Shown here: one piece after another, positions 33,878 through 42,363 of the stretch
Position numbering within the stretch: position 1 is the stretch's first letter
How the letters are laid out: each line of letters begins with the position of its first letter
Assembly (NCBI GenBank): GCA_017397655.1
Contig: JAFQIG010000082.1
Coordinates: 40,686 to 104,685 of the forward strand
Reading direction: 5' to 3'
Source of the DNA: Clostridia bacterium
Lineage (GTDB): Bacteria > Bacillota > Clostridia > Oscillospirales > Acutalibacteraceae
Length of the DNA stretch: 64,000 bases
The notes under the pieces: generated by a model
Databases searched by the model: none
Seen by the model: the letters and a program-made list of their open reading frames with translations, nothing else
Told to the model about the DNA's origin: nothing
Translations under genes and position numbers: made by a program

Positions 33878-36179
33878 ATAAGGTATTAAGCTGTGAGTTG
33901 AGAGTTACCGAGCCGTTAACTGTGATTTGCTTGTCAATGCCGTTATAAGCGACAGTAACGGTTCTGTTGTCACCGCAAAGGGTAACTGTCTGAAGCTTGC
34001 CGTCTTTCCAGTCAAGAGAAACGGTTACACCGCCTTTTGCGCAAAGACCGCTGACAGAGCCGTTTGCCCATTTGTCGGGAAGTGCGGGAAGAAGACGGAC
34101 TTTCTTGTCAACACTCTGCAACAGCATTTCCGTAATTCCGCTGACTGCACCGAAGTTGCCGTCAATCTGGAAGGGGGGATGTGCATCAAAGAGATTGGCG
34201 TAAGTACCACCGCCGTGCGAATAATTTGTGTTTTCTTCATCAACAAAGCGAAGCTGAGTATCAAGAAGCTTTAAAGCGTGGTTACCGTCAAGAAGTCGGG
34301 CAAAGAAGTTGATTTTCCAGCCGAGACTCCAGCCTGTACCGTCATCGCCACGAAGCTCCAATGTCTTTCTGCAGGCATCTGCAAGCTCGGGAGTCTCGTT
34401 GGGAGAGATAAGATTTGCGGGATGAAGTGCATAAAGGTGAGAAACGTGTCTGTGGTGAGGCTCTTCATCGGGTCTGTCCTCGTACCATTCCTGAAGTCTG
34501 CCGAAATCACCGATCTTGAACGGAAGAAGCTTGTCATAAGTTTCCTTGAGCTTGTCGGCAAAATCCTTATCAATACCGAGAACTTCGCAGGAAGCTATAG
34601 TATTAAGGAAAACGTCACGGCAGATTGCCATAGTCATAAAGGTTGTCTGCGATACGTTGAGCTCGTCACCGTCAGGCATAAGATAATGGTTTTCGGGAGA
34701 GGTTGACGGAGCACAGATAAGATATCCGTCAGCATCGGGAACAAGCATTGACAGATAGAACTCTGCACAGCTCTTAAGTACGGGATATGCATCATTTTTT
34801 AGGAATTCTTTATCAAGTGTGTATTCGTACTGTTCAAAGAGATGTCTTGACATCCAGCCTGCACCGTTATACCAGAATGCCCAGCAGGTGTTACCGAGTG
34901 CGGGAGCGCACATTCTCCACAGGTCAACGTTGTGATGAGCCGTGTGTCCGTCGGCATTATAGAATTCTTTGGCAACTCTCTTACCTGCAACGGCAAGTTC
35001 TTTTTGCATCTGAACAAGCGGTTCGTTAAGCTCTGCAAGATTGCACATCAGAACAGGCCAGTAGTTCATTTCTGTATTGATATTGACTGTGTAATTGCTT
35101 CCCCACGGAGGAACAAGTCTGTGGTTCCAGATTCCTTGAAGATTCATAGCCTGTGTGCCGGGACGTGAAGCGCTGATTGCAAGATAACGACCGTAATTGT
35201 AAAGAAGTGTGTACAAGCCGAGATCGTCTGTGTTGTCCGCAAAAAGATTGAGTCTTTCGTTAGTCGGAACATCGGTCATATCCTTTGAACCGAGATCAAG
35301 ACTGACACGGTTGTACAGGCTCTGATAATCAGCGATATGTTCAGCTTTCAGAGCTTCATAATCTGCATTGCATACTGCATCAAGACGGTCAAGAACGACA
35401 TTTTTGTACTCCTTACCTTCGGTAACGGGGCACTTGTCAAAGCCGTTAAAGGAATCCTCTGCAGCCAAGTAAACATAAGTTTCCTGTGCGTAGTCGATGT
35501 AGATTGCGCTGCCGTTGTAGAAAGCGTCACCGTCGGTAATTACTCTGACACCTGCATGGAAGAACATTCCGCCCTCTTGATCCTCAAACTGCTGACGTCC
35601 GTCGGACATCTCACCGGGACACTGTCCGTCAAGGATAAGAGTGTTCTTTTCGGTGTAGCCCGTGTGGCGGAGCTGACAGTTCATATAGATGTTATAGGAA
35701 CTGCGCTTTGATGTGGTGATTCTGCCGACAAGAGCATTCTTTTCCTTGGAAATGAACCATTCTTCGGTATACTCGACATCACCGACATTGTAGCTGACAC
35801 CGGCAACGGCAGTTGTCAGATCAAGGCTTCTTTTGTAGTTTTCTGTTTCTTTACCGCCCTCTTTGTAAGCGATAGTAAGATCGCAAAGGGGAAGGTAGAT
35901 GTGCGAATCATAACCGAGACACTTTTCCCTGAGAATCTCCTGTGCTGTCGCATTGTCACCCTTAAGAGACAATTCACGTGCCTTAAGAAAATTCTCGTAA
36001 GCTTCGGGATTTTCGGTATAATTGGGCTTTCCCGACCAGAGTGTATCAAGGTTCATCGAAAGTCTTTCTTCGAGAGTCGTGCCGAAAACCATCGCACCGA
36101 GAGAACCGTTGCCGAGCGGCAAAGCATCCGTCCAGCGACGTGACGGCTTGTTATAGAATAAAAGTTCGCTGTCTTTCAT
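33876..36179 (-). CDS. Glycoside hydrolase family 95 protein (alpha-L-fucosidase type)
   Basis: 767 residues, no signal peptide, so it acts in the cytoplasm on imported oligosaccharides. The N-terminal phrase LFYNKPSRRWTDALPLGNGSLGAMVFG and NLDTLWSGKPN are diagnostic of GH95. The (alpha/alpha)6 barrel shows NLQGIWNHRLVPPWGSNYTVNINTEMNYWP-like sequence (NINTEMNYW), GNTCWAFWYNGAGWMSRHLFE, ICAPSTSPEN and RHVSHLYALHPANLI. GH95 inverting enzymes remove terminal alpha-1,2-L-fucose, or alpha-L-galactose in some members. Transcribed alone from a perfect-consensus promoter. Confidence 0.93.
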   Translation of the reverse strand: MKDSELLFYNKPSRRWTDALPLGNGSLGAMVFGTTLEERLSMNLDTLWSGKPNYTENPEAYENFLKARELSLKGDNATAQEILREKCLGYDSHIYLPLCDLTIAYKEGGKETENYKRSLDLTTAVAGVSYNVGDVEYTEEWFISKEKNALVGRITTSKRSSYNIYMNCQLRHTGYTEKNTLILDGQCPGEMSDGRQQFEDQEGGMFFHAGVRVITDGDAFYNGSAIYIDYAQETYVYLAAEDSFNGFDKCPVTEGKEYKNVVLDRLDAVCNADYEALKAEHIADYQSLYNRVSLDLGSKDMTDVPTNERLNLFADNTDDLGLYTLLYNYGRYLAISASRPGTQAMNLQGIWNHRLVPPWGSNYTVNINTEMNYWPVLMCNLAELNEPLVQMQKELAVAGKRVAKEFYNADGHTAHHNVDLWRMCAPALGNTCWAFWYNGAGWMSRHLFEQYEYTLDKEFLKNDAYPVLKSCAEFYLSMLVPDADGYLICAPSTSPENHYLMPDGDELNVSQTTFMTMAICRDVFLNTIASCEVLGIDKDFADKLKETYDKLLPFKIGDFGRLQEWYEDRPDEEPHHRHVSHLYALHPANLISPNETPELADACRKTLELRGDDGTGWSLGWKINFFARLLDGNHALKLLDTQLRFVDEENTNYSHGGGTYANLFDAHPPFQIDGNFGAVSGITEMLLQSVDKKVRLLPALPDKWANGSVSGLCAKGGVTVSLDWKDGKLQTVTLCGDNRTVTVAYNGIDKQITVNGSVTLNSQLNTL

Positions 36180-36208
36180 AAAAATCTCCTTTATAAAATG
36201 ATGGTTTA

Positions 36209-36237
36209 ATTATACAGAAAGTTTTTTGAAGTGTCAA
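36209..36237 (-). promoter_or_regulatory. Consensus sigma-A promoter of the GH95 gene
   Basis: On the minus strand TTGACA (36237-36232), 17-base spacer, TATAAT (36214-36209): a perfect match in both boxes and spacing. Confidence 0.85.
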
Positions 36238-36245
36238 TATGAAAG

Positions 36246-36275
36246 GGGACAGCAAACTGTGAAGTTTGCTGTCCC
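36246..36275 (-). terminator. Perfect 13-bp hairpin after the 39-residue ORF
   Basis: GGGACAGCAAACT, loop GTGA, AGTTTGCTGTCCC. The T-tract on the minus strand is poor (CTTTCATATT), but the position, between a gene end and the GH95 promoter, suits a terminator. Confidence 0.6.
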
Positions 36276-36281
36276 GTGAAG

Positions 36282-36401
36282 TCAGTTTTTCTTTTGCTTC
36301 GGTTCCTTGACGATATCAAACTTAAGTGTATCGTCAGATACGTTGCCCTGTGCGGTCGGATGACCGTTGCGGGGGGTTTCTTTGTGCTTTTTCTTACTCA
36401 T
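36282..36401 (-). CDS. Small basic ORF, 39 residues
   Basis: ATG 36401 with GCAGGAG eight bases upstream; stop TGA at 36282; hairpin follows. The peptide starts MSKKKHKETPRNGHP and ends VKEPKQKKN: hydrophilic, Lys-rich, no hydrophobic core. Such short basic proteins are common in spore formers, but no family was recognised. It lies 14 bases after the gene upstream (36416-36844), likely in the same transcript. Confidence 0.6.
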   Translation of the reverse strand: MSKKKHKETPRNGHPTAQGNVSDDTLKFDIVKEPKQKKN

Positions 36402-36415
36402 AAATTCTCCTGCGA

Positions 36416-36844
36416 TTAAAGGTATTTCTTCAGATTCTCTACGTTGATTTCCTCTGTAGTCACTACCTTTTGCGCAAGCTTCTGCGTTCTGACGTCTACC
36501 TGATCGAGTGAACGTATCTTCCGCATCAGCTTTGTTATACCCATTGATGTTCCCTGAATCATCATTTCGGCAAGGTGTGATGTTGTGGAATCTGCCATAG
36601 TGTTGAATTCTGTTGAAATAAAAGTTCCTGCTTTAGCCATTGCGCCGATTTCTTCGGGCTTTTCATCCATACTGTAAAGTTTTTCTGATGCCTCATCCGA
36701 CAATACTCTGTATTCGTCCTCCTGACGTCTGAGCTCCTGACGAAAAGCGTCTTCTTTTGCATCATCATAGATGTTCTTTATCCCGTCGATTCCCATCTGA
36801 ACGTTCTGATAAACGGCTTGAAGCAGTTGTACATCTTGAGTCAT
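36416..36844 (-). CDS. Ferritin-like helical-bundle protein of unknown function
   Basis: 142 residues, almost wholly helical: VQLLQAVYQNVQMGIDGIKNI, DDAKEDAFRQELRRQEDEYRVL, AGTFISTEFNTMADSTTSHLA, EMMIQGTSMGITKLMRKIR, then EEINVENLKKYL at the end. The pattern is a conserved clostridial four-helix protein resembling DUF2383/CotF-like spore-coat relatives; the specific family is uncertain. No enzyme motif. RBS AAGGGAG. Followed by the 39-residue ORF. Confidence 0.6.
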   Translation of the reverse strand: MTQDVQLLQAVYQNVQMGIDGIKNIYDDAKEDAFRQELRRQEDEYRVLSDEASEKLYSMDEKPEEIGAMAKAGTFISTEFNTMADSTTSHLAEMMIQGTSMGITKLMRKIRSLDQVDVRTQKLAQKVVTTEEINVENLKKYL

Positions 36845-36925
36845 ATCAGATCTCCCTTGTTTATTGCTCCATGGTGCAGTACTAATATGCGCTCCGGACA
36901 GTACAAAGATACGTTGAAACTTTTG

Positions 36926-37774
36926 TCAGATCATATTACCTTTATCGTAGTTAAGATTTATAATTGCTTCACATTTTTTGCCGGTTGTCATAAAATCTCC
37001 GCCTATGACATTTGCCTGTGCCAGCCATGACGGATTATCCCTGATACTGTCAAGTAATTTCTGATAGTGCGGTGCCAGCGAAATATCAAGCTTTCTGGGT
37101 GATGTCATACCGATCTCGGTAAAAGGATTCGGTGTTTGCTGTGTCTGAAACCAATATATTCCGTCTGTGTGTTCCGTATCAAAAATTTTCGGTATCTCTT
37201 TTACAAATTTTTCTGCCGAAAGTGAGTATGTTTCTTTGTTCCACGGATATATATAATCACAAGCTACGCTGTGTTTATACTCCGCTTTGTAATTGTATAA
37301 AAGAAACTTTTTGCCCGATTTGCGTATATCGCCCATAGTGACCTTTGATATATCGTCAAAATCTGTCAGGGCATACTTGCTCGGAGAAATGTATTTTTCA
37401 AGCAGTTCGTCAACTTTTTTGGCGTCAGCCTTGTAATTAAGCTTTATCGGTCCGAACTTCTGCGGATAGTATTCTCTGATATCAAGAATAAAAAACTCCG
37501 TATCCAGCTCGTCCAGAGCACGCTTTAAATCGCAAAGCGACGTTTCAAAAGCTTCTCCCTTTGAAATGCCGTGAGCCATAACGATTTTTTTACGGACTGT
37601 ATCAAGGCGTATGCAAAAATGACGTACACCGCTGATTGCCTGCTCATAAAGGTTTTGATCCTGACAGCATCCCGATGCCATCATGCCGTAACTGCCTGCA
37701 TTGTGTGAACCGGGCATAACAACTTTTGTTATCGGAACATCATCCTTTAATAAGGACATCCAGTTTTTAATCAT
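36926..37774 (-). CDS. PLC-like phosphodiesterase (PI-PLC X-domain type)
   Basis: 282 residues, no signal peptide. The catalytic X-domain features are VVMPGSHNAGSYGM (first catalytic His), RHFCIRLDTVRKKIVMAHG (second His), and EFFILDIREYY. Relatives cleave phosphatidylinositol or other phosphodiesters without needing calcium. Lack of an export signal argues for an intracellular substrate or a non-classical route. Lies eight bases after the UPF0126 channel gene. Confidence 0.72.
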   Translation of the reverse strand: MIKNWMSLLKDDVPITKVVMPGSHNAGSYGMMASGCCQDQNLYEQAISGVRHFCIRLDTVRKKIVMAHGISKGEAFETSLCDLKRALDELDTEFFILDIREYYPQKFGPIKLNYKADAKKVDELLEKYISPSKYALTDFDDISKVTMGDIRKSGKKFLLYNYKAEYKHSVACDYIYPWNKETYSLSAEKFVKEIPKIFDTEHTDGIYWFQTQQTPNPFTEIGMTSPRKLDISLAPHYQKLLDSIRDNPSWLAQANVIGGDFMTTGKKCEAIINLNYDKGNMI

Positions 37775-37782
37775 AATATCAC

Positions 37783-38427
37783 CTACAGATTTTCTGATTT
37801 ATCAACGTGAGCCTTCGGCAGGCTCCATCTGAAATGTGCTGCACAGAATCTGATAATTATAGTAAGTAATGAACCGCTGATGAGCGCGTATGTGTTATTG
37901 TAATTCCACATAAGAGTGCATACAACAGCACCAAGCAGAGAGGCAAGTGCATATACGTGCTTGACAAATATGTACGGTCTGTCACCTGCAAGGACATCAC
38001 GGATAACTCCTCCGCCGACACCCGATAACATTCCCATAACTACAACAAGTCCGAATCCGAAATCATCGGATACGCTGTAAGTTATCTGTATTCCGACTAC
38101 CGTAAAGACACCGAGACCCACCGAGTCCATTACAATCATCAGTAATTCGTATACCAAGTGATTTTTCAAAAGAGGTCTGCGGATGAACGGTAAAAAAATT
38201 GCAATTGATGTTACTACCGCAACAATCGGGTAAACAGGATTATAGAAGATAAAGGGCGGTGTGTTACCGAGAATTACGTCACGCAAGATTCCGCCTCCGA
38301 CAGAAGTGATTACTCCCAGCACAACCACTCCGAATATATCCATATCTTTTTTTATTGCGATAAGTGCACCTGATGCCGCAAAAGACAGCGTTCCTATGAT
38401 TTCAAGTGTCAGAATCAGTATATCCAT
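37783..38427 (-). CDS. Trimeric intracellular cation channel family / UPF0126 (YicG-like) membrane protein
   Basis: 214 residues from ATG 38427 (MDILILTLEIIGTLSFAASG), chosen because GGAGGGTGCT precedes it. Two homologous three-helix halves carry the repeat signature: GVVVLGVITSVGGGILRDVILGNTPPF and GLVVVMGMLSGVGGGVIRDVLAGDRPYI (each seen in the sequence). Relatives are cation channels or have been linked to glycine uptake. Function here not determined. Confidence 0.9.
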   Translation of the reverse strand: MDILILTLEIIGTLSFAASGALIAIKKDMDIFGVVVLGVITSVGGGILRDVILGNTPPFIFYNPVYPIVAVVTSIAIFLPFIRRPLLKNHLVYELLMIVMDSVGLGVFTVVGIQITYSVSDDFGFGLVVVMGMLSGVGGGVIRDVLAGDRPYIFVKHVYALASLLGAVVCTLMWNYNNTYALISGSLLTIIIRFCAAHFRWSLPKAHVDKSENL

Positions 38428-38467
38428 AGCACCCTCCGAAATATTTCTGACTACATTATATACTATG

Positions 38468-38496
38468 ATTATAAAGATTTCCATATTTTTTTACAA
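38468..38496 (-). promoter_or_regulatory. Sigma-A promoter of the UPF0126/PLC genes
   Basis: On the minus strand TTGTAA (38496-38491), 17-base spacer, TATAAT (38473-38468). Confidence 0.6.
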
Positions 38497-38510
38497 TTTT
38501 TATACTTTCC

Positions 38511-38539
38511 TTGATTTTGTAATAAAGTTCTGTTATGCT
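38511..38539 (+). promoter_or_regulatory. Sigma-A promoter of the GH67/GH20-like gene
   Basis: TTGATT (38511-38516), 17-base spacer, TATGCT (38534-38539), about 27 bases before the ATG. Confidence 0.55.
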
Positions 38540-38566
38540 GTAAATAAATCTGAAAGGGGGATACTT

Positions 38567-40780
38567 ATGAAGTTTGATTTTACGGGTCTTACGGTTTTTG
38601 CGGAAAGTGATATCGCTAAAAAAGCTGCTGATCTTTTTTGCGACGAAATTGAAATGAGAACAGGTGTCAGACCTGCACTTGGTGACAGCGATATCTGTGT
38701 CAGGTTTGTGACAGGTGATACCGAAAGGGATGCATATTCTTTGCGTCTTGACGGTACCGTACTGACTGTTACTGCAAGCGGAATCAGAGGCTTTATCTAC
38801 GGATATTCAATGTTTTTACGTAAAACTGTATATAACGGTAAAAATATCACGCTTATCAAGGATATTACGGGTGAATATGCTCCCGATAAATCCATAAGAG
38901 GTCATCAGCTCGGATACAGAACAACCAGCAACACTTACGAAGCGTGGGGAATACCCGAATACAGACGTTGCTATCTTGATCTTATGATGTTCGGCTCTAA
39001 CATTGTCGAGCATATTCCCGGTCGTGCGGAAAAAGGCAGAAATGATCTTATGAAGTACGATGCGGATGAGTTTTGTATTCTTGCAAGCGAGCTTGCCGAT
39101 GAGTTTGATCTTGATGTTTCTCTTTGGTATCCGAACGATGAGCTGCCTATTGAAGAATCCGTTGAAAAGAGACGTGAGTTCTTCAAAAAGTGTCCCAGAC
39201 TCAATGTTGTTTTTCCTCCCGGAGGAGATCCCGGTGATTTTCCCGGAGATGTTTTTGTAGAAAGAGTGAAGGCTATTTCAAATGCTCTGCGTGAAGAAAA
39301 GCCGAACGCTCAGATGTGGCCGTCAGCACAGGCACCGCACTCACAGCCTACCTGGGGCGAGGATTTTATTTCTAAAATGAGTGAGCTTCCCGATGAGATT
39401 GACGGTGTTATAACGGGTCCCAACAGAGCTTTTCCGCTTAGCGTGTTAAGAAGAAAGCTTCCCTCAAAGTATCCGATCAGGCTTTATCCCGACATCACCC
39501 ATAATGTCAGATGTGAATATCCTGTTCACTTCCTGTCCGATGACTGGCACTATTCGCTGACAACTACCCTGTCAAGAGAAAGCATCAATCCGAGACCCAG
39601 AGAATATAATCTTATTCACAGAATAACAAGACGTTATATTGTCGGCAGTGTAAGTTATTCTGAGGGCGTAAACGATGATGTTAACAAGGCTGTCTGGAGT
39701 AATCTTGATTACTTCCCCGAAGTTTCGCTTAAAGAAACTCTGCTCGACTATGCAAGAGCGTTTATCTGGGATGCTCCTGCAGAAAAAATCGTCGATGCTG
39801 TTTTTGGTCTTGAACGCAACTGGGAGGGAGATCCTGCCGAAAATCCCTGTATCGAAGCAACATATAACACTCTTATTGATCTTTATAATTCTATTCCTTC
39901 TCTGGCAGATAACTGGCGTTTTGTTCAGCTTCTTTTCAGAGCACTCAGCGATCTTATTGTCAAGACAAGAAGAGTTTTTGAAACAGAGCTTCTTGAGGAT
40001 GCCGTTTACACATTAAAGTCTAAGAATGATATTGACGGTGCATTAAAGATTATTGACACACCATTCAGTGCAGAATATCTTGAAATGAGAGAGTTTATGG
40101 AAGTTCTCGGTAAAAAGCTTTTCGATATGATTGGAATGCAGCTTGATGTCAAGCGCTACTATGCCGACAACTGGGAACGTGGTGCAACGCTTGATACGAT
40201 TGACCTGCCCGTTACTGACAGAGCATATTATATCAACCGTCTTAACTTTGCAAAGACTCTTTCCGATGACGAAAGAGAAGAGTTTATTTCGGGACTTCTT
40301 AACAGAAATAAAGTCAATGCCGATGAATTCTATTATTCTTTCGCAGAGCACGGTCTGGATGTTCTGGAAGAGAGACAGCAACCTGATTTTTATATGGATT
40401 TTCAGGGTGACAGACCCGCTGTCAATGACGGTTCGATACCTATGTGCCAGTTAAAGCTTTACGATCATTACAGCTTCAGATGTAAGCTTTCCGGTATGAC
40501 GCCCGGTCAGGATTACAAATTGCGTGTTTCTTACTCATCCCGTAAGAGTGCCGAAGCTACCGATCATACCGTTACGGTTTCGGGTAAAGTTATATATTGC
40601 GGTAATCAGTATGGTGGAGAAAAGGATGAAAAGTTTGATAAGTATTATCTTGCTCCAAATACCGAAACTGCAACTTATGACCTGCCTGCCGAGCTTTTCA
40701 CTAACGGTTGTGCGGATATTGTCATAAATGAGCCCCATGTAGGACTTATGATGAGCGAATTTTGGGTTTTAAAAGCATAA
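38567..40780 (+). CDS. Probable glycoside hydrolase (GH67/GH20-like N-terminal domain and TIM barrel)
   Basis: 737 residues from ATG 38567, preceded by GAAAGGGGG. The N-terminus (KKAADLFCDEIEMRTGVRP, DAYSLRLDGTVLTVTASGIRG) is the alpha/beta lead domain found before GH20 and GH67 barrels. The barrel part includes SIRGHQLGYRTTSN, DLDVSLWYPNDELP (possible acid residue), NVVFPPGGDPGDFPG, PDITHNVRCEYPV and YSEGVNDDVNKAVW. A C-terminal beta domain follows. No signal peptide, so it acts on imported sugars. Alpha-glucuronidase or hexosaminidase-like activity is a guess. Confidence 0.6.
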   Translation: MKFDFTGLTVFAESDIAKKAADLFCDEIEMRTGVRPALGDSDICVRFVTGDTERDAYSLRLDGTVLTVTASGIRGFIYGYSMFLRKTVYNGKNITLIKDITGEYAPDKSIRGHQLGYRTTSNTYEAWGIPEYRRCYLDLMMFGSNIVEHIPGRAEKGRNDLMKYDADEFCILASELADEFDLDVSLWYPNDELPIEESVEKRREFFKKCPRLNVVFPPGGDPGDFPGDVFVERVKAISNALREEKPNAQMWPSAQAPHSQPTWGEDFISKMSELPDEIDGVITGPNRAFPLSVLRRKLPSKYPIRLYPDITHNVRCEYPVHFLSDDWHYSLTTTLSRESINPRPREYNLIHRITRRYIVGSVSYSEGVNDDVNKAVWSNLDYFPEVSLKETLLDYARAFIWDAPAEKIVDAVFGLERNWEGDPAENPCIEATYNTLIDLYNSIPSLADNWRFVQLLFRALSDLIVKTRRVFETELLEDAVYTLKSKNDIDGALKIIDTPFSAEYLEMREFMEVLGKKLFDMIGMQLDVKRYYADNWERGATLDTIDLPVTDRAYYINRLNFAKTLSDDEREEFISGLLNRNKVNADEFYYSFAEHGLDVLEERQQPDFYMDFQGDRPAVNDGSIPMCQLKLYDHYSFRCKLSGMTPGQDYKLRVSYSSRKSAEATDHTVTVSGKVIYCGNQYGGEKDEKFDKYYLAPNTETATYDLPAELFTNGCADIVINEPHVGLMMSEFWVLKA

Positions 40781-40795
40781 TATCGTCGAAATCTA

Positions 40796-40824
40796 TTGAC
40801 AATTAACGTTTTTTTTATTATCCT
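40796..40824 (+). promoter_or_regulatory. Putative sigma-A promoter of the aminotransferase gene
   Basis: TTGACA (40796-40801), 17-base spacer, TATCCT (40819-40824), with a TATAAT five bases further on as an alternative -10 at longer spacing. Confidence 0.5.
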
Positions 40825-40853
40825 ATAATATATTTTATTTTGTGGGGTTTGTT

Positions 40854-42122
40854 ATGAATTACACTCTGATGTCAAAACAGGATCTTGAAAACAGACTTGA
40901 GCTCCTTATGAGCAGATATGAGGATTTCAAGAATCAGAATCTTAAACTCAATATGGCAAGAGGTAAGCCCGGTGATGAGCAGCTTGCTCTTTCCGACGGT
41001 ATACTTACCGTGCTTTCCGATGATGAGCCGATGTGTGGCGTTGATAAGTTTGATGCAAGAAATTACGGTCTGCCTACAGGTATGACCGAGCTTAAAGAGA
41101 TTTTTGCTTCGCTTCTCGGCGTTGATGCCAAAAACGTTATTATCGGCGGTTCCTCAAGTCTTAATATGATGTTTGATTACATCAGTCAGTGTATGACTCA
41201 CGGTGTATGCGGTAATGATCCCTGGTTCGGAAAGAAAGTTAAATTCTTATGTCCCGTACCCGGTTATGACCGTCATTTCGGAATACTTGAACACTTCGGA
41301 ATTGAAATGATTCTTGTTGAAATGAACGAAAACGGTCCCGATATGGATAAAATCGAAGAGCTTGTCAAGGATGAATCCGTCAAGGGTATGTTCTGTGTTC
41401 CCAAGTACTCCAATCCTACGGGAATTACTTTCTCCGATGAGACGGTGCAGCGTATTGCAAAGCTTTCTCCTGCTGCAAAGGATTTCCGCATTATCTGGGA
41501 TAATGCATATTGTATTCATGATGTAACAGATACTCCCGATACGCTTCTTGAAATCTTCTCTGAGTGCAGGAAGTACGGAACGGAAGATATGATTATCGAG
41601 GTTGCATCTTTTGCAAAGATTACATATGCAGGTGCCTGTGTTTCTGCACTTGTTGCTTCCGAGAATAATCTGAAGCAGATTGAAAAGAGAATGTTTTTCC
41701 AGATAATCAACCATGACAAGGTGAATCAGCTTCGACATGTACGTTATTTTAAGGATGCCGACGGTGTTCTGTCGCATATGCAGAAGCATAAAGAACTTCT
41801 TGCACCAAAGTTCAGTATCGTGCTCAACTCTTTGAAGGACAATCTTTCGGACAAAGGTATTGCTTCGTGGACAAATCCCAACGGAGGTTACTTTGTCAGC
41901 CTTGATGTTCCGGAAGGATGCGCCAAAAGAGTGGTGTCTCTTTGTAAGGAAGCAGGCCTTGTTCTGACGGGTGCAGGTGCTACATATCCCTATGGTAATG
42001 ATCCTTTTGACCGCAACATCAGAATAGCTCCGACTTTCCCGTCAACAGATGAACTCGCGGAAGCTATGAAGGTGCTTTGTGTCTGCGTTGAAATTGCAAG
42101 TATTGAAAAATTGTTAAAATAA
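40854..42122 (+). CDS. Aspartate aminotransferase-like PLP enzyme (PF12897 type)
   Basis: 422 residues from ATG 40854 (MNYTLMSKQDLENRL), with GTGGGG upstream. Fold-type I aminotransferase: LNMARGKPGDEQL at the start, NYGLPTGMTELKEIF, PVPGYDRHF, CVPKYSNPTGITFSDE (PLP-ring contact), IIWDNAYCIHDV and the Schiff-base Lys in EVASFAKITYAG. RNIRIAPTFPS supplies the carboxylate-binding Arg. These features fit the group of aspartate aminotransferases typical of Clostridia and Actinobacteria. Monocistronic; strong terminator follows. Confidence 0.85.
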   Translation: MNYTLMSKQDLENRLELLMSRYEDFKNQNLKLNMARGKPGDEQLALSDGILTVLSDDEPMCGVDKFDARNYGLPTGMTELKEIFASLLGVDAKNVIIGGSSSLNMMFDYISQCMTHGVCGNDPWFGKKVKFLCPVPGYDRHFGILEHFGIEMILVEMNENGPDMDKIEELVKDESVKGMFCVPKYSNPTGITFSDETVQRIAKLSPAAKDFRIIWDNAYCIHDVTDTPDTLLEIFSECRKYGTEDMIIEVASFAKITYAGACVSALVASENNLKQIEKRMFFQIINHDKVNQLRHVRYFKDADGVLSHMQKHKELLAPKFSIVLNSLKDNLSDKGIASWTNPNGGYFVSLDVPEGCAKRVVSLCKEAGLVLTGAGATYPYGNDPFDRNIRIAPTFPSTDELAEAMKVLCVCVEIASIEKLLK

Positions 42123-42188
42123 TTTTAATTTTACTCTGCAGTTTTATTTATTCTCTGCTTTTTTGCACATACTATTGATGCATCAAAC

Positions 42189-42240
42189 ACAGCAGGTTGT
42201 GTATATCCTTGTTTGTATATGCAATCTGCTGTATTTTTTT
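42189..42240 (+). terminator. Intrinsic terminator of the aminotransferase gene
   Basis: ACAGCAG..TTG..TATAT (42189-42205 region) pairs with GTATAT..CAA..CTGCTGT (to 42232), followed by ATTTTTTT. Confidence 0.85.
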
Positions 42241-42271
42241 ATATTTTTCTTAAAAAAGTCTTTGATTTTTC

Positions 42272-42300
42272 TTTACTTTTTAAGATATAGGTGATATAAT
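42272..42300 (+). promoter_or_regulatory. Putative sigma-A promoter of murA
   Basis: TTTACT (42272-42277), 17-base spacer, TATAAT (42295-42300). Confidence 0.5.
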
Positions 42301-42363
42301 ATATTGAATTATGATGCACACAACTATCTTTTTATATAAAATTATTATCAGGATGTGAGTCTT

